This document shows, one piece after another, positions 8,893 through 18,412 of a stretch of DNA of 64,000 bases. This DNA is from an uncultured Clostridia bacterium (GTDB lineage: Bacteria; Bacillota; Clostridia; Oscillospirales; Acutalibacteraceae). Below the pieces are notes generated by a model that saw only the letters and a list, made by a program, of their open reading frames with translations, had not been told where the DNA came from and searched no databases. The DNA lies in assembly GCA_947627055.1 (NCBI GenBank), contig CANQUS010000005.1, positions 1-64,000 on the forward strand, in the 5' to 3' direction. Numbering within the stretch: the first letter of the stretch is position 1; every line of letters begins with the position of its first letter. The position numbers were made by a program, and so were the translations under genes.

Positions 8893-9948
8893 TTACTTTT
8901 TCTTTTTTCGGCGCTTTTGAGCGTTCTTAGCTGAATCTACGATAGCCTGCTGTGCCTTGTCCGCCTTGATCTGCTCGGCGCTCTTCTTGTCGTCGAGGTA
9001 TCCGTCGGGAAGCCATTTTGTCATTCCCTTTTCGACACATTCATCATAATGCTCTAACCAGTAATCCTCCTGCTGTTTACAATATACACCCGCGACGCCA
9101 AGAATCAAAATAATTATATAAAGCACAAATGATATGACAGCGCCATAGTCTATGTATTCCAGCGGGAAAAATGCAAACAAATCAAAAATCAGGAACGCTG
9201 AACCAACCATAGCTATTATATTCTTTATGTGATGCTTTTTGTCAAAGCTCGCGGCAAAAAAACCTGCAATCGGAATTATAAGGAATCCGATAGAATACAT
9301 CAGCCTTTGAAATGTACCCTCTGTTCTCTTGCTGAACGTAGCATCCGAGAGACTGTTGCCGAAAACAAGCTGGAAACCCGTGTCGCTTATCGTAGCAGAC
9401 GGTGCAAGTGTTCCCGTAGCCGAATATATTTTTTCAAGAAGATTATTATAGCTTTCCCTTGTGTATTTGGTGTAATCAAGTCCCGCTGCCTCGTCGATAA
9501 GCTTCAGAAGCCTATCCGTCTCACATTTTTGACCTATTATATTATCCTCGGCAAGGCTCTTGGGGTAAATGATCTTGCTTTTCTCAAGTCCCTTGTTTTC
9601 TTCGACCTCCTTCTTATCCGCCAATACAAGATCCTTTTGTGCCTTTTCAAGCTCGTCATAAGCCTTGTCGATATCCTTCTGGCAGCTCTTTATCTCGTCG
9701 TCGGTATTCAATGTGCGTTCAAAATTGAATGTAGTGAACGGCATTGTAAGACATACGATGCAAGCCGAATAAAGCAGACACAATGCAATGCGGATTTTAT
9801 CTGAACGAGGCTTTTTCCTTCTTTTAGGCACACCGTATACAACAGTATTTTTTGTAATTTTCTTTCGTTTTTTCGAGTCTGTTGTTTGTTTTTGCTTTTC
9901 AACGCTGTTTAACTTATTCTTATCTTCTTCTGAAATTTTCTTTGCCAA
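8893..9948 (-). CDS. Unknown membrane protein with basic ends
   Basis: The 351-residue product is not one I recognise. It starts with TTG at 9948, supported by GGGAGGA upstream. Residues 1-50 are very basic and rich in Lys. A first membrane segment (IALCLLYSACIVCLTMPF) follows, then an extracytoplasmic region of about 130 residues with a likely coiled coil (KAYDELEKAQKDLVLADKKEVEENKG). Three further membrane segments lie near residues 215-300. The C-terminus is basic (AQKRRKKKK). It sits downstream of ppa on the same strand but behind a terminator, so it is probably a separate transcript. The charged ends suggest contact with nucleic acid or membrane lipid, but this is speculation. Confidence 0.7.
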   Translation of the reverse strand: MAKKISEEDKNKLNSVEKQKQTTDSKKRKKITKNTVVYGVPKRRKKPRSDKIRIALCLLYSACIVCLTMPFTTFNFERTLNTDDEIKSCQKDIDKAYDELEKAQKDLVLADKKEVEENKGLEKSKIIYPKSLAEDNIIGQKCETDRLLKLIDEAAGLDYTKYTRESYNNLLEKIYSATGTLAPSATISDTGFQLVFGNSLSDATFSKRTEGTFQRLMYSIGFLIIPIAGFFAASFDKKHHIKNIIAMVGSAFLIFDLFAFFPLEYIDYGAVISFVLYIIILILGVAGVYCKQQEDYWLEHYDECVEKGMTKWLPDGYLDDKKSAEQIKADKAQQAIVDSAKNAQKRRKKKK

Positions 9949-9979
9949 ACTGAAATCCTCCCTATTAAAAAATAATAAG

Positions 9980-10013
9980 ACCGCCGACCGCTTTGTCTCC
10001 GCGAATCGGCGGT
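9980..10013 (-). terminator. Terminator after ppa
   Basis: ACCGCCGA (9980-9987) and TCGGCGGT (10006-10013) form the stem. On the minus strand it is followed by a T-rich tract (TCTTATTATTTTTT). Confidence 0.75.
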
Positions 10014-10106
10014 TTTATTTATTTACTATAAGCCTTTAAGAGTATACTAACATAAGCTCAGCTATCCGAAAGGACGTATGTTAAAATAACGTCAGTACAC
10101 TCAGAA

Positions 10107-10640
10107 TCAAATCTGTGTAAACTTTTCTTTATAGTTCTCTATCGTCTGACCGATAATTTCGACAGCGTACTCTCTGCCCTTGACCTCGTCAACAACGGTC
10201 TCCTTGTTCTCAAGAGATTTATAGACCGAGAAGAAGTGTGTCATCTCGTCAAAAATATGGCTCGGCAATTCAGAAATATCCTTATACTCGTTATATGTAG
10301 GATCACTGAACGGAATAGCAATTATCTTCTCATCATTATGACCGTTATCAAGCATGGTGATAACACCTATCGGATAACAGCGTATAAGCGTCATGGGATA
10401 TATCTGCTCCGAGCAAAGTACGAGGACATCGAGAGGGTCGAGATCATCAGCATACGTTTTCGGAATAAAGCCATAGTTGGCGGGATAATGCGTAGACGTA
10501 TGAAGAATGCGGTCAAGCTTCAGTACACCTGTCTGCTTATCAAGCTCATACTTTGCCTTGCTGCCCTTGGGGATCTCGACAACGACCATAAAATCCTCAG
10601 GTGTGATTCTCGAAGAATCAATATCATGCCAAATATTCAT
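10107..10640 (-). CDS. ppa: Inorganic pyrophosphatase, family I
   Basis: The soluble magnesium-dependent enzyme hydrolyses pyrophosphate to phosphate. The 177-residue length is normal for the family. YPANYGFIPKTY and the metal-binding signature DDLDPLDVLVL are intact, as is the KGS..KYELD start of the barrel. A GGAG site precedes the ATG. A TATAAT on the minus strand (10693-10688) with TGGAAA 17 bases further upstream is a plausible promoter. The presence of both this enzyme and pyruvate phosphate dikinase means pyrophosphate is both made and consumed here. Confidence 0.95.
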   Translation of the reverse strand: MNIWHDIDSSRITPEDFMVVVEIPKGSKAKYELDKQTGVLKLDRILHTSTHYPANYGFIPKTYADDLDPLDVLVLCSEQIYPMTLIRCYPIGVITMLDNGHNDEKIIAIPFSDPTYNEYKDISELPSHIFDEMTHFFSVYKSLENKETVVDEVKGREYAVEIIGQTIENYKEKFTQI

Positions 10641-10857
10641 AAGTATAATTCACTCCATCCTAATAATTCTCGTAGTCTCTGTTTAGAATTATAACATATT
10701 TGCCGATAACTTTCCACAAAAAAAGCAAAAAAGTTGCGATAAAAATTTATTTTTTGTGAAAACTAAAATATTTATCCGAAAAATTCTTATTTCTTCTGTT
10801 TCCCCTATAAAATACAGCGTATAATAATATATCATATATTTGAAAGGATATTTAAAA

Positions 10858-11913
10858 ATGAAAAATTTTAACAAAAAAATTTTATCGTGCTTATTACCTC
10901 TTATTGCGATATTTATAATATTGACTGCCTGTGCGCAAGACGGAAATGAAAACCGCCCGGCCACGGATATATCGAATGATACCGCCTCCTCAAGTATAAG
11001 CGGAGAAGCAGCAATAAATCCTCTTACAGGTCTTGAAATAAACGAGGATAAAGTAAATTCTCGTCCCGTTGCAGTTATGATAAACAACATTCACATGGCA
11101 CAGCCTCTCCTCGGCGTTTCAAAAGCGGACATACTCTATGAATGCCTTGTCGAGGGCGGCATCACCCGTATCGAGGCAATATACAAGGATATTTCCTCAG
11201 TGGGTTCTATCGGCAGCATACGCAGTGCACGACCTCCCTTTATAACACTTGCACAAGGTCTTGACGCTATATATGTTTGCTGTGGGACAAGCACTCAGGC
11301 GGAGGATCTTCTCTCTCAAAACGTCGTAGACTACTTTAACCTTCAATACTTTACTGATATGTCATTTCGGGACGAATCCCGTCTTGAAAGTCTCGGATTT
11401 GAGCATAGCCTGCTTTCAAGCGGCAAGCTAATAACTGAAGGTATACAGAACGAGGGCTTGCGAACCGAGACGAAGCTCTTATACAATCAAAAATTCTCCA
11501 CTGACTCTCAAGTCGCTCTCGGAGAATCGGCTCAAAATATCAGCGTCAATTTTTCAGGCTATAAATCAACAGAATTTTTATATGATCCAGACAACAACAC
11601 TTATCTTGTTTACCAATATAACGAGCCGATGCTCGACAGCACATACAATGTACAAAATACCGCTGACAATGTCATCATACTACACATTGAAGCAACCGAA
11701 ATCGACGACGAGGGGCATATCATGCTTGGGCTTGTCGGAAGCGGCAACGGATATTACGCAAACGGCGGCAAATATATCCCGATAACATGGTTGAAGGAAT
11801 CTGACGACTCTCCTATCAAATATTATACTGAAGATGGCAGCGAACTGGTCATGGCAATCGGCAGGCAATATATATGCTGCATACCTCTTTCACAAAGTGT
11901 GACATTTAAATGA
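10858..11913 (+). CDS. DUF3048 family lipoprotein, YerB-like
   Basis: The product is a secreted lipoprotein of 351 residues. The start at 10858 follows GAAAGG; an ATG at 10840 has no site. A signal peptide with hydrophobic core (LLPLIAIFIIL) ends in the lipobox LTAC with Cys25. The DUF3048 region begins at NPLTGLEI and continues through RPVAVMINN, QPLLGVSKADILYECLVEGGITR and GSIRSARPPF. Its C-terminal half carries the second part of the YerB fold with the ITW and QYICCIP segments. The molecular role of this family is unknown. The gene is monocistronic, with a terminator at 11918-11956. Confidence 0.85.
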   Translation: MKNFNKKILSCLLPLIAIFIILTACAQDGNENRPATDISNDTASSSISGEAAINPLTGLEINEDKVNSRPVAVMINNIHMAQPLLGVSKADILYECLVEGGITRIEAIYKDISSVGSIGSIRSARPPFITLAQGLDAIYVCCGTSTQAEDLLSQNVVDYFNLQYFTDMSFRDESRLESLGFEHSLLSSGKLITEGIQNEGLRTETKLLYNQKFSTDSQVALGESAQNISVNFSGYKSTEFLYDPDNNTYLVYQYNEPMLDSTYNVQNTADNVIILHIEATEIDDEGHIMLGLVGSGNGYYANGGKYIPITWLKESDDSPIKYYTEDGSELVMAIGRQYICCIPLSQSVTFK

Positions 11914-11917
11914 AAAA

Positions 11918-11956
11918 TCAAACCCCAAACGCAAAAATATTTGTTCGGGGTTTGAT
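11918..11956. terminator. Bidirectional terminator
   Basis: TCAAACCCC (11918-11926) pairs with GGGGTTTGA (11947-11955), with T- and A-rich flanks. It lies between the convergent DUF3048 and TPR genes. Confidence 0.8.
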
Positions 11957-11962
11957 TTCTTA

Positions 11963-13327
11963 TTATTCTATTAGCGAATTTTTAAATTTATCAGCGTGCG
12001 TAAACGGAATATACGCCTTACCCGCCGAGGAAACAAAAACAAGGCTGCCGCTTTCGAGATAGAATCTTATATTGTCGTACTCATCCTCCGAGAGCTCTAT
12101 ACCTGCCTCGGAATAAGCATCTGAAACTGATTTTTTAATATTGTTTTCGTCACCCGAAAGTATATCTCCGAGCATCAACTCATCACCTGTTTTAATATTC
12201 ACCGTATGATATTCAACCGATGAAAAAGCATTTGGGGAAGATACATTTAAGGCTGATACATAAGAAATAATATTATTGTCGTTATATGTGACCTTAATTA
12301 AAATATTCACTTCGATTTTCTTTCCGTATTCGGAAACATAATCGTACAGCTCCTCGACCGTATCCGCACCGTATTCTGACGGTCGTAGCTCAAAATATTT
12401 GCTAAGTATTTTTTCAATATCAGAATTTATTTTTGATAGAGCGGGATAGCTGTCGTTCTCGCTCAGCTTAAACCAGTTTGCAGTGCTTTCAAAAATCACG
12501 CTGCCCTTATGCGTTTGCGCATTTTTATCAGAGTATGTCTTTAGTGCGACGGTATAAGCAGCTTGACTATCAGTTATTTGTTCCTTTGACTCGGAGCTAT
12601 TTTCTCCGTCCTCACTTTCACTCGATAAGGCTGACTCCGAATTTGAAGCCGTAAGCTGTTCCATATACTCCTTTATTTTGCTGCTTTCGGTCTTCTCAAA
12701 TCCCTTCTCCAATATGGAAATAGCTTTCTCGGTATCGGTACACGATTCAGCGGCAAGAATATATGTCTCGACCGACTCGGGATCTATCTCAAGCGCATCC
12801 AGAAAATTTGCAAGCGCAAGCGCATTTTCCCTATTATTAAGAGCCTCCTTTCCGGATACTATAAGGTTGTCAAACCTTTCTGATAAATCGACCTTTTCAA
12901 GCTCACTCAGCTTCGTCTTAATATTGTCGCTTCCTGTTTCATTATATCCGGTTACCAACGCTTTACGGGCTTTGTCCGCTTCATTAACGCCTGCATAAGA
13001 ATTTGCCAAGCCGATGTAAAGCTCCTCATCAGCAGGATCTATTTTAATTGCCTGCTCAAACAGTTCGATAGCTTCTCCGAAATCCTCAGATTTAAGCTTC
13101 TCCTTTGCAAGTGATGCAATATCGGGCTTTGTCGCGGTATCGAGCATAGCCCGTGAATCAACAAACGGAATAGTTGAAACAAGCGCAACGATAATCAAAG
13201 CCGCACAAGCAATAAAAATAGCCTTTGAAGCTCCAACAAAGCCCACCGAAGAACATTTTTGATTTATTTCGAGATGAGCGGCACTGTATATATTATGTTC
13301 TTTATGTTTTCGCCTAAAAAATTTCAT
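11963..13327 (-). CDS. TPR membrane protein with C-terminal DUF3298-like domain, paralogue of the next gene
   Basis: The start at 13327 (MKFFRRKHKEHN) is set by GGAGG 8 bases upstream. A short basic cytoplasmic tail leads to one membrane segment (AIFIACAALIIVALVSTIPF). Several TPR units follow outside the membrane, each ending near A..LDP or IDPADEELYIGLANSY (residues about 75-240). A Ser/Glu-rich linker leads to a C-terminal domain of about 190 residues with SYPALSKINSDI, VTYNDNNIISYVSAL and a TGDELMLGDIL segment. This resembles the DUF3298/RsiV-type domain of extracytoplasmic sensors. The same C-terminal pattern occurs in 13540-15381, so the two are likely tandem paralogues. The function is unknown. 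Confidence 0.75.
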   Translation of the reverse strand: MKFFRRKHKEHNIYSAAHLEINQKCSSVGFVGASKAIFIACAALIIVALVSTIPFVDSRAMLDTATKPDIASLAKEKLKSEDFGEAIELFEQAIKIDPADEELYIGLANSYAGVNEADKARKALVTGYNETGSDNIKTKLSELEKVDLSERFDNLIVSGKEALNNRENALALANFLDALEIDPESVETYILAAESCTDTEKAISILEKGFEKTESSKIKEYMEQLTASNSESALSSESEDGENSSESKEQITDSQAAYTVALKTYSDKNAQTHKGSVIFESTANWFKLSENDSYPALSKINSDIEKILSKYFELRPSEYGADTVEELYDYVSEYGKKIEVNILIKVTYNDNNIISYVSALNVSSPNAFSSVEYHTVNIKTGDELMLGDILSGDENNIKKSVSDAYSEAGIELSEDEYDNIRFYLESGSLVFVSSAGKAYIPFTHADKFKNSLIE

Positions 13328-13539
13328 AGCGTACTTCCTCCGAATATTCACCTTTGAGCAAAGAAGGATTATATCAGCAAGCCGCCATAAGGCATTTTAC
13401 TTCAGTATCATTCAACGTGGCAAGCTCAGCGTAAGCTGCGCGAGTAATTAGAAAGGACCCGATCCACTGACGATTACGATAATGGCATCCATTTTGCCTA
13501 AGTTAATATCGAACTTTGCAAAAGAAATAAATAAGATTC

Positions 13540-15381
13540 TTATTGCAGAGATAAGTATGTGGTATCACTATCCTCCTCAAGCTGCAATACAAACTTATCC
13601 GTTTTAGAGTAAGGGAGCGGAATCTCCACATAATCCCAGTCTTTTTTCTTTATATAAAACACCAGTCTGTCACTTGCAAGGAAAAACTGTGCGTTCGATA
13701 TCATAGTATCATCGACAGAAACACTGTTCATTATCGCCTGTGACTTGATGAGACTCATGACGTTACCACTGTCTGTTATAATATCGCTCAGATTATACTC
13801 ATCGCCTGTTTTCAGGTCTATAGTATGAGTTTCAACGGTTTCCTGATAGTTTGTTGACAACGGGGCTGCATAATACTTATATATAACAAAGGATAAGATA
13901 CCGTTTTTGTTATATGTGACCGTAACTCTGCAATGTGATACCGCCGCGACATTTCTTGAGCTTTTTACTATGTTATAAAGCTCCTCTTCGTCCTTTACAC
14001 CAAAGAGCGTCTTGTCAAATTCATAATAGCACTTGAGCGTTTCCTGAACCAGTTGGTTAGCGTAATCTATTCCCGGAAGATCTCTGTCTTCGTTATTAAA
14101 TTCCACCCAACGGGCATCACTTTTGAAAATATTTAATTCCTTGTGGTCAACTGTTTTTTCGTCAATTTTGGTTTCAAACTCAACAGGCAGCTTTTCGATC
14201 CTCTCGCGTTCCTCACGCTCTTTTTCTTCCTTTTCCTTTTTCTCCTGTTCTGCCTTTTTGCGCTCCTCCTCCAGACGCTTTTCCTCTTCTTCCCTTTCTT
14301 TAGCGATGATGGCGTTTATCTCTGTGATTTTTGAGCTTATCTGCTCATCGTTTACTGTTTTCAGACTGTTTTGCAGGCACTCTATTGCCTTATCGTACTC
14401 CTTCATTGCTGCATAAGCGTCTGCGGCAAGTATATACGGCTCGGCAATATCCGGCTTTGCCTCTATCGCCGAAGTGAACTTAGTTATCGCGAGGTTGTAA
14501 TCCCTGTTTTTTACAGCGCCGTTGCCCTCGCTCACGAGGCTGTTATATATTTTGTCTGTTCTCACTTTTTCGCTAAGGGCGTCAAGTTTAGCTTTGATCG
14601 TTGTGCTTCCGGTTTCTCTAAAACCGCTCTCAAGTGCAGTTACTGCTTCCTCCTCGCGATCTGCGGCAATATATGCGTCGGCAAGGAGCATATATGCACT
14701 AACATCGGCAGTATTGAGCTTCAGACACTCCGAAAGATCATCTATCGCCCCATAATAATCCTCTGCACTGTATTTCTGCTGTGCGGAGGAATATAACTCC
14801 TCTGCAGTCGGACCGCTGTTTTTTATTATTAAAGCAGTTACCGATATTCCGACAGTCAGTAAAACTGCGACGGCAACAATAATGACCGCAGCCCTGATAC
14901 CTTTTGAAATACCATTATGTTTTTTTGTGTCTAAAGTAATACCATCAAATGCATCATTCTGTGAGGCTATCGCCTTCTCAGCTTTTATTGACCCTACCTC
15001 TCTTGTCTTTGACTCGATATCGGAGATAGAATTCACGACCTTTGTTTCCGAGTTCCTCGCAGACCTTTGGGCAAGCCTTACGTTTGGTGCTTTTTTGACG
15101 CTTTTCATCGGAGAAAACGACGATATATCGACATATTCCTCATGCAGATTGGGGTTGACCGACTGAACGGGTATCTCCTCCAAAGGACTGTCCTGTGAAG
15201 CGGAATCTCCGACCTCAGACGCCTGAATATCAACACTTTCTTGAACTTTGGTGCTTTCGCCGTCATATTGGGGAGATGTCGCGCCTTTTTTTCCAGTTTC
15301 TTCGTCAATTTTCGCACCGCAGATAACACAAAAGTCATCATCATTTGCCGCAAGACTTCCGCAGCTTTTGCAAAACCTCAT
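13540..15381 (-). CDS. Zinc-ribbon, TPR and DUF3298-like membrane protein
   Basis: The product has 613 residues and begins with a zinc ribbon (FCKSCGS, FCVICGA). An acidic linker leads to a membrane segment (AAVIIVAVAVLLTVGISV). TPR units (SAEDYYGAIDDL, NYNLAITKFTSAIEAKPD, KEYDKAIECLQ) follow, then a highly charged coiled coil of about 45 residues (Glu/Lys/Arg heptads). The C-terminal domain has LPGIDYANQLV, VTYNKNGILSFVIY and KTGDEYNLSDII, as in the neighbouring paralogue. A GGGAGGA site precedes the ATG. The layout suggests a cytoplasmic sensor ribbon and an external load-binding part, but no function can be stated. Confidence 0.75.
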   Translation of the reverse strand: MRFCKSCGSLAANDDDFCVICGAKIDEETGKKGATSPQYDGESTKVQESVDIQASEVGDSASQDSPLEEIPVQSVNPNLHEEYVDISSFSPMKSVKKAPNVRLAQRSARNSETKVVNSISDIESKTREVGSIKAEKAIASQNDAFDGITLDTKKHNGISKGIRAAVIIVAVAVLLTVGISVTALIIKNSGPTAEELYSSAQQKYSAEDYYGAIDDLSECLKLNTADVSAYMLLADAYIAADREEEAVTALESGFRETGSTTIKAKLDALSEKVRTDKIYNSLVSEGNGAVKNRDYNLAITKFTSAIEAKPDIAEPYILAADAYAAMKEYDKAIECLQNSLKTVNDEQISSKITEINAIIAKEREEEEKRLEEERKKAEQEKKEKEEKEREERERIEKLPVEFETKIDEKTVDHKELNIFKSDARWVEFNNEDRDLPGIDYANQLVQETLKCYYEFDKTLFGVKDEEELYNIVKSSRNVAAVSHCRVTVTYNKNGILSFVIYKYYAAPLSTNYQETVETHTIDLKTGDEYNLSDIITDSGNVMSLIKSQAIMNSVSVDDTMISNAQFFLASDRLVFYIKKKDWDYVEIPLPYSKTDKFVLQLEEDSDTTYLSLQ

Positions 15382-15437
15382 TACAGTATTCCTCCCGGAG
15401 CTTCAGCCCTCACACAAATTCTTTTTTCTTATGTACT

Positions 15438-15920
15438 CTATTTATGATACTTTCCATTGCAGTTTATCTGAAATGCTCTGTATATCTGCTCACAAAGAAT
15501 AACCCTCGCAAGCTGATGCGGAAATGTCATTTTCGACATAGAAAGTTTCATGCAGGAAAGCCTTTTAACCTCGTCAGAAAGCCCCCATGAGCCGCCTATG
15601 ATAAAAGCTATCTCGCTCACTCCCTGAAGTCCGTCGGAAGCTATTCTCTCGGCGAGCTGCTCGGAACTTATGAGCGTACCCTCGATACACAGAGAAAATA
15701 CCTTTGCACCCTTAGGGATCCTTGAGATAATACGTTCTCCTTCTTTTTTCAGTGTATTATCAATATCAGACTGTGTTGGCTTGTCCGATATTTTTTCCTC
15801 GCTGACTTCAATCAGCCTGAAACGGCAGAACGCCCCGAGCCGCTTTACATATTCGGCACAGGCATCCCTAAAATACTTTTCCTTGAGATTTCCGACACAT
15901 ATAACGGCAACATTCATCAT
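15438..15920 (-). CDS. rlmH: 23S rRNA pseudouridine-1915 N3-methyltransferase
   Basis: RlmH is a SPOUT-fold enzyme that methylates pseudouridine 1915 of 23S rRNA using S-adenosylmethionine. The length of 160 residues is typical. The start (MNVAVICVGNLKEKYF), FIIGGSWGLSDEVK and the C-terminal knot segment SMSKMTFPHQLARVILCEQIYRA are characteristic. It follows a WalJ-like hydrolase gene by 14 bases, the same pairing as in many Bacillota (walJ-rlmH), so the two are probably cotranscribed. Confidence 0.93.
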   Translation of the reverse strand: MMNVAVICVGNLKEKYFRDACAEYVKRLGAFCRFRLIEVSEEKISDKPTQSDIDNTLKKEGERIISRIPKGAKVFSLCIEGTLISSEQLAERIASDGLQGVSEIAFIIGGSWGLSDEVKRLSCMKLSMSKMTFPHQLARVILCEQIYRAFQINCNGKYHK

Positions 15921-15934
15921 TTGACTATCACCTG

Positions 15935-16726
15935 TTAAAATATCATTGAGCCGCTGAGATTTTCACTAGGTGCGACCGCAAGCAGAAAATCTCTTTTTTC
16001 AACCATGCCGGCGCTTAACAGCGCACTCTGCGATGTTATGTAGGCAAGCTGAGGAATGTTATTATGCGCGCTAAGATGTGCAAGTATTATCCTTGTCGTT
16101 CCGTTTTTGACAAAATTCGACAATTCCCGGGCGCAGGAATCGTTAGAAAGATGTCCCGAATCCGATAGAACACGCCGTTTCAAAATATACGGATAATCCC
16201 CGTTTTGCAGCATATTGACATCATGGTTAGATTCTATCACAACCGTGTCGCAGCCCGACACTGCCGCTCTGACCTCGTCGGAAATATATCCGAGATCGGT
16301 TGCTACGGCAACTCTTCGTCCGTCGGAGGTCCGCACAGTGTATCCGCAGCTTTCCCGACAGTCATGCGAGGTGGGAAAGGCTTTTACTATCATGCCTGCC
16401 GCCTCACTGCCGTTAGGGTTAAGCGCTTCATACGGAAACTTATCGTTAAGCTCTCCCATGTCCTCAAGTGCCGAAAGTGTCCCCTCAGTCGCATAAACCT
16501 TTATGTTGTGTCTCGACGCAAGGACTCTCAAGCCCTTAATATGGTCTGAGTGTTCATGTGTCACAAAAATAGCCTTGACAGACGCAATGTCAAGGCCGTT
16601 GTTTTTAAGAGCATTCTCAATCTGTTTTGCGCTTCGACCTGCGTCAATAAGTATACCCTCTTCTTCATTGCCTATATAGCAGCTGTTACCGCTGCTCCCG
16701 CTGAAAAGCGGACACAATCGAGCCAA
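15935..16726 (-). CDS. MBL-fold metallohydrolase, WalJ/YycJ-like
   Basis: The protein has the metallo-beta-lactamase fold, with the metal-binding THEHSDHIKG motif near residue 57 and further His/Asp ligands (TSHD, ATDLGY, ESNHD, LAHLSAHNN). The N-terminus CPLFSGSSGNSCYIG is typical of the YycJ group, thought to act on DNA ends or in coordination with cell division. A TTG start at 16726 follows GGGGGG 9 bases upstream. No walK/walR genes are adjacent here, unlike in Bacillus. It precedes rlmH in the same operon. Confidence 0.88.
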   Translation of the reverse strand: MARLCPLFSGSSGNSCYIGNEEEGILIDAGRSAKQIENALKNNGLDIASVKAIFVTHEHSDHIKGLRVLASRHNIKVYATEGTLSALEDMGELNDKFPYEALNPNGSEAAGMIVKAFPTSHDCRESCGYTVRTSDGRRVAVATDLGYISDEVRAAVSGCDTVVIESNHDVNMLQNGDYPYILKRRVLSDSGHLSNDSCARELSNFVKNGTTRIILAHLSAHNNIPQLAYITSQSALLSAGMVEKRDFLLAVAPSENLSGSMIF

Positions 16727-16748
16727 ATCAAGCCCCCCAAAAATAAAC

Positions 16749-18029
16749 TTATGCCGTTTGAGTATTAGTCTCGGTAGTATGGATCCTCTTTATATCAGCG
16801 CCAAGACTTCTAAACTTTTCGACAACGTCCTCATAGCCGCGCTCGATATACTGAATGTCCTCGATATTAGAGGTGCCGTTCGCGCTTAGTGCCGCTATAA
16901 TCATTGCCGCACCCGCTCTGAGGTCGGTAGACTTCAATGGTGAGGCATTAAGCACATCAACGCCCTCTATAACCGCTGTCTTTTCGTTGACGGAGATTTT
17001 CGCACCCATCCTGCGAAGCTCGTCAACATATTTAAACCGATTATCCCAAACGCCCTCCTTAACTATGCTCGTGCCCTTTGCCTTTATGAGAACTGCCGCC
17101 ATTTGCGGCTGCATATCTGTAGGGAAGCCAGGATGCGGCATTGTTATAATATTACAGTGGCGAAGCTCTCCTGTTCTTCTCACTCTAACCGCATCATCGT
17201 ATTCCTCGACCTCAACACCCATTTCCCGCAGCTTTGCTGTTATGGACTCAAGGTGCTTTGTTATCACGTTCTTTATGAGAACGTCACCGCCTGCCGCAGC
17301 TACTGCCGCCATATATGTACCCGCTTCTATCTGGTCGGGAATTATAGAATATGCTGCTCCGTTAAGGCGGCTTACGCCCCTTATCTTGATAATATCAGTA
17401 CCCGCACCGCGGATATCCGCACCCATAGAATTAAGGAAATTCGCAAGGTCAACTATATGAGGCTCCTTTGCGGCATTTTCTATTATGGTCCTCCCCTCAG
17501 CCTTCGCTGCGGCGAGCATAACATTCATGGTAGCCCCCACGGAAACTACGTCGAGATAAATATGACTCCCCAATAGTTTTTCTGATTTAACTCTTATCAT
17601 TCCATTTGATACGTTATGGCTCGCACCGAGAGCTGCAAATCCCTTGAGGTGCTGGTCGATCGGACGAACCCCAAAGTCACAGCCGCCCGGAAGCGCTACC
17701 TCTGCTCTGTGGAACTTTCCGAGCAGCGCACCGAGAAGGTAATACGACGCACGCATATGTCGAACAAGCTCATATGACGCAACAGGTGTCTTTATACCCG
17801 ACGGGTCGATTTGAAGCGTAGACTTATTCAATCTTTTAACGTCAGCGCCCATAGCTTCAAGAATACTTGCTATGAGCGTTACATCAGCAATATTTGGAAC
17901 ATTTTCAATTCGGCAGATGCCATCAGAGAGAACGACCGCAGGGATAATAGCAACAGCGGCATTCTTCGCTCCGCTGATAGATACCTCACCGCTTAACCTA
18001 TTCCCGCCAGTCACCGCAAATTTTTCCAA
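16749..18029 (-). CDS. murA: UDP-N-acetylglucosamine 1-carboxyvinyltransferase
   Basis: MurA performs the first committed step of peptidoglycan synthesis, transferring enolpyruvate from PEP to UDP-GlcNAc. The 426-residue length is normal. SGAKNAAVAIIPA at the N-terminus, the reactive loop PGGCDFGVRPIDQH with Cys117, and PHPGFPTDMQPQ are all present. The cysteine predicts fosfomycin sensitivity at this target. The start codon is TTG at 18029 with GGGAG upstream. It heads the murA-walJ-rlmH run, with 22 bases to the next gene. Confidence 0.95.
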   Translation of the reverse strand: MEKFAVTGGNRLSGEVSISGAKNAAVAIIPAVVLSDGICRIENVPNIADVTLIASILEAMGADVKRLNKSTLQIDPSGIKTPVASYELVRHMRASYYLLGALLGKFHRAEVALPGGCDFGVRPIDQHLKGFAALGASHNVSNGMIRVKSEKLLGSHIYLDVVSVGATMNVMLAAAKAEGRTIIENAAKEPHIVDLANFLNSMGADIRGAGTDIIKIRGVSRLNGAAYSIIPDQIEAGTYMAAVAAAGGDVLIKNVITKHLESITAKLREMGVEVEEYDDAVRVRRTGELRHCNIITMPHPGFPTDMQPQMAAVLIKAKGTSIVKEGVWDNRFKYVDELRRMGAKISVNEKTAVIEGVDVLNASPLKSTDLRAGAAMIIAALSANGTSNIEDIQYIERGYEDVVEKFRSLGADIKRIHTTETNTQTA

Positions 18030-18303
18030 ACCAAAACACTCCCAAAAGTATCTGTTAAATATCGATAAATACAGACAATGATGAACCGAAAATATTAAAA
18101 CATACTTGTCAAGAAACTAAAAAAGGTATTTCACAAAGCTTGTCGTGCTTATATGGTCACACGCTCAAGTTTCTAAAGTCTTACATTGATAATAATACAA
18201 ACCGTCGCGGTTGTCAATGTTTATTAAACTATTGAAACTTATTGCAGCATAACGTCATTTTAATCATATAATTATTAAAATAAATTGTAAAAAACGCAAA
18301 AAA
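18030..18303 (-). other. Intergenic region upstream of murA
   Basis: No coding frame is supported in this AT-rich stretch. A weak inverted repeat (AGAAACT at 18113-18119, AGTTTCT at 18170-18176) encloses a stem-prone region that could be part of the murA leader. I see no recognisable riboswitch. Confidence 0.4.
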
Positions 18304-18348
18304 TGCCGCAGTTTTCTAATTTTTTTCTTGAAAAATCATTCTGCGGCA
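18304..18348 (-). terminator. Terminator after the M18 aminopeptidase gene
   Basis: TGCCGCAG (18304-18311) pairs with CTGCGGCA (18341-18348). On the minus strand it is followed by a TTTTTTGCGTTTTTT tract. Confidence 0.8.
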
Positions 18349-18412
18349 GATTTATTTTTTATTCTTTTTTGCACTATAACGAACTATTATTATCTACGAG
18401 AAAAATATTCTG

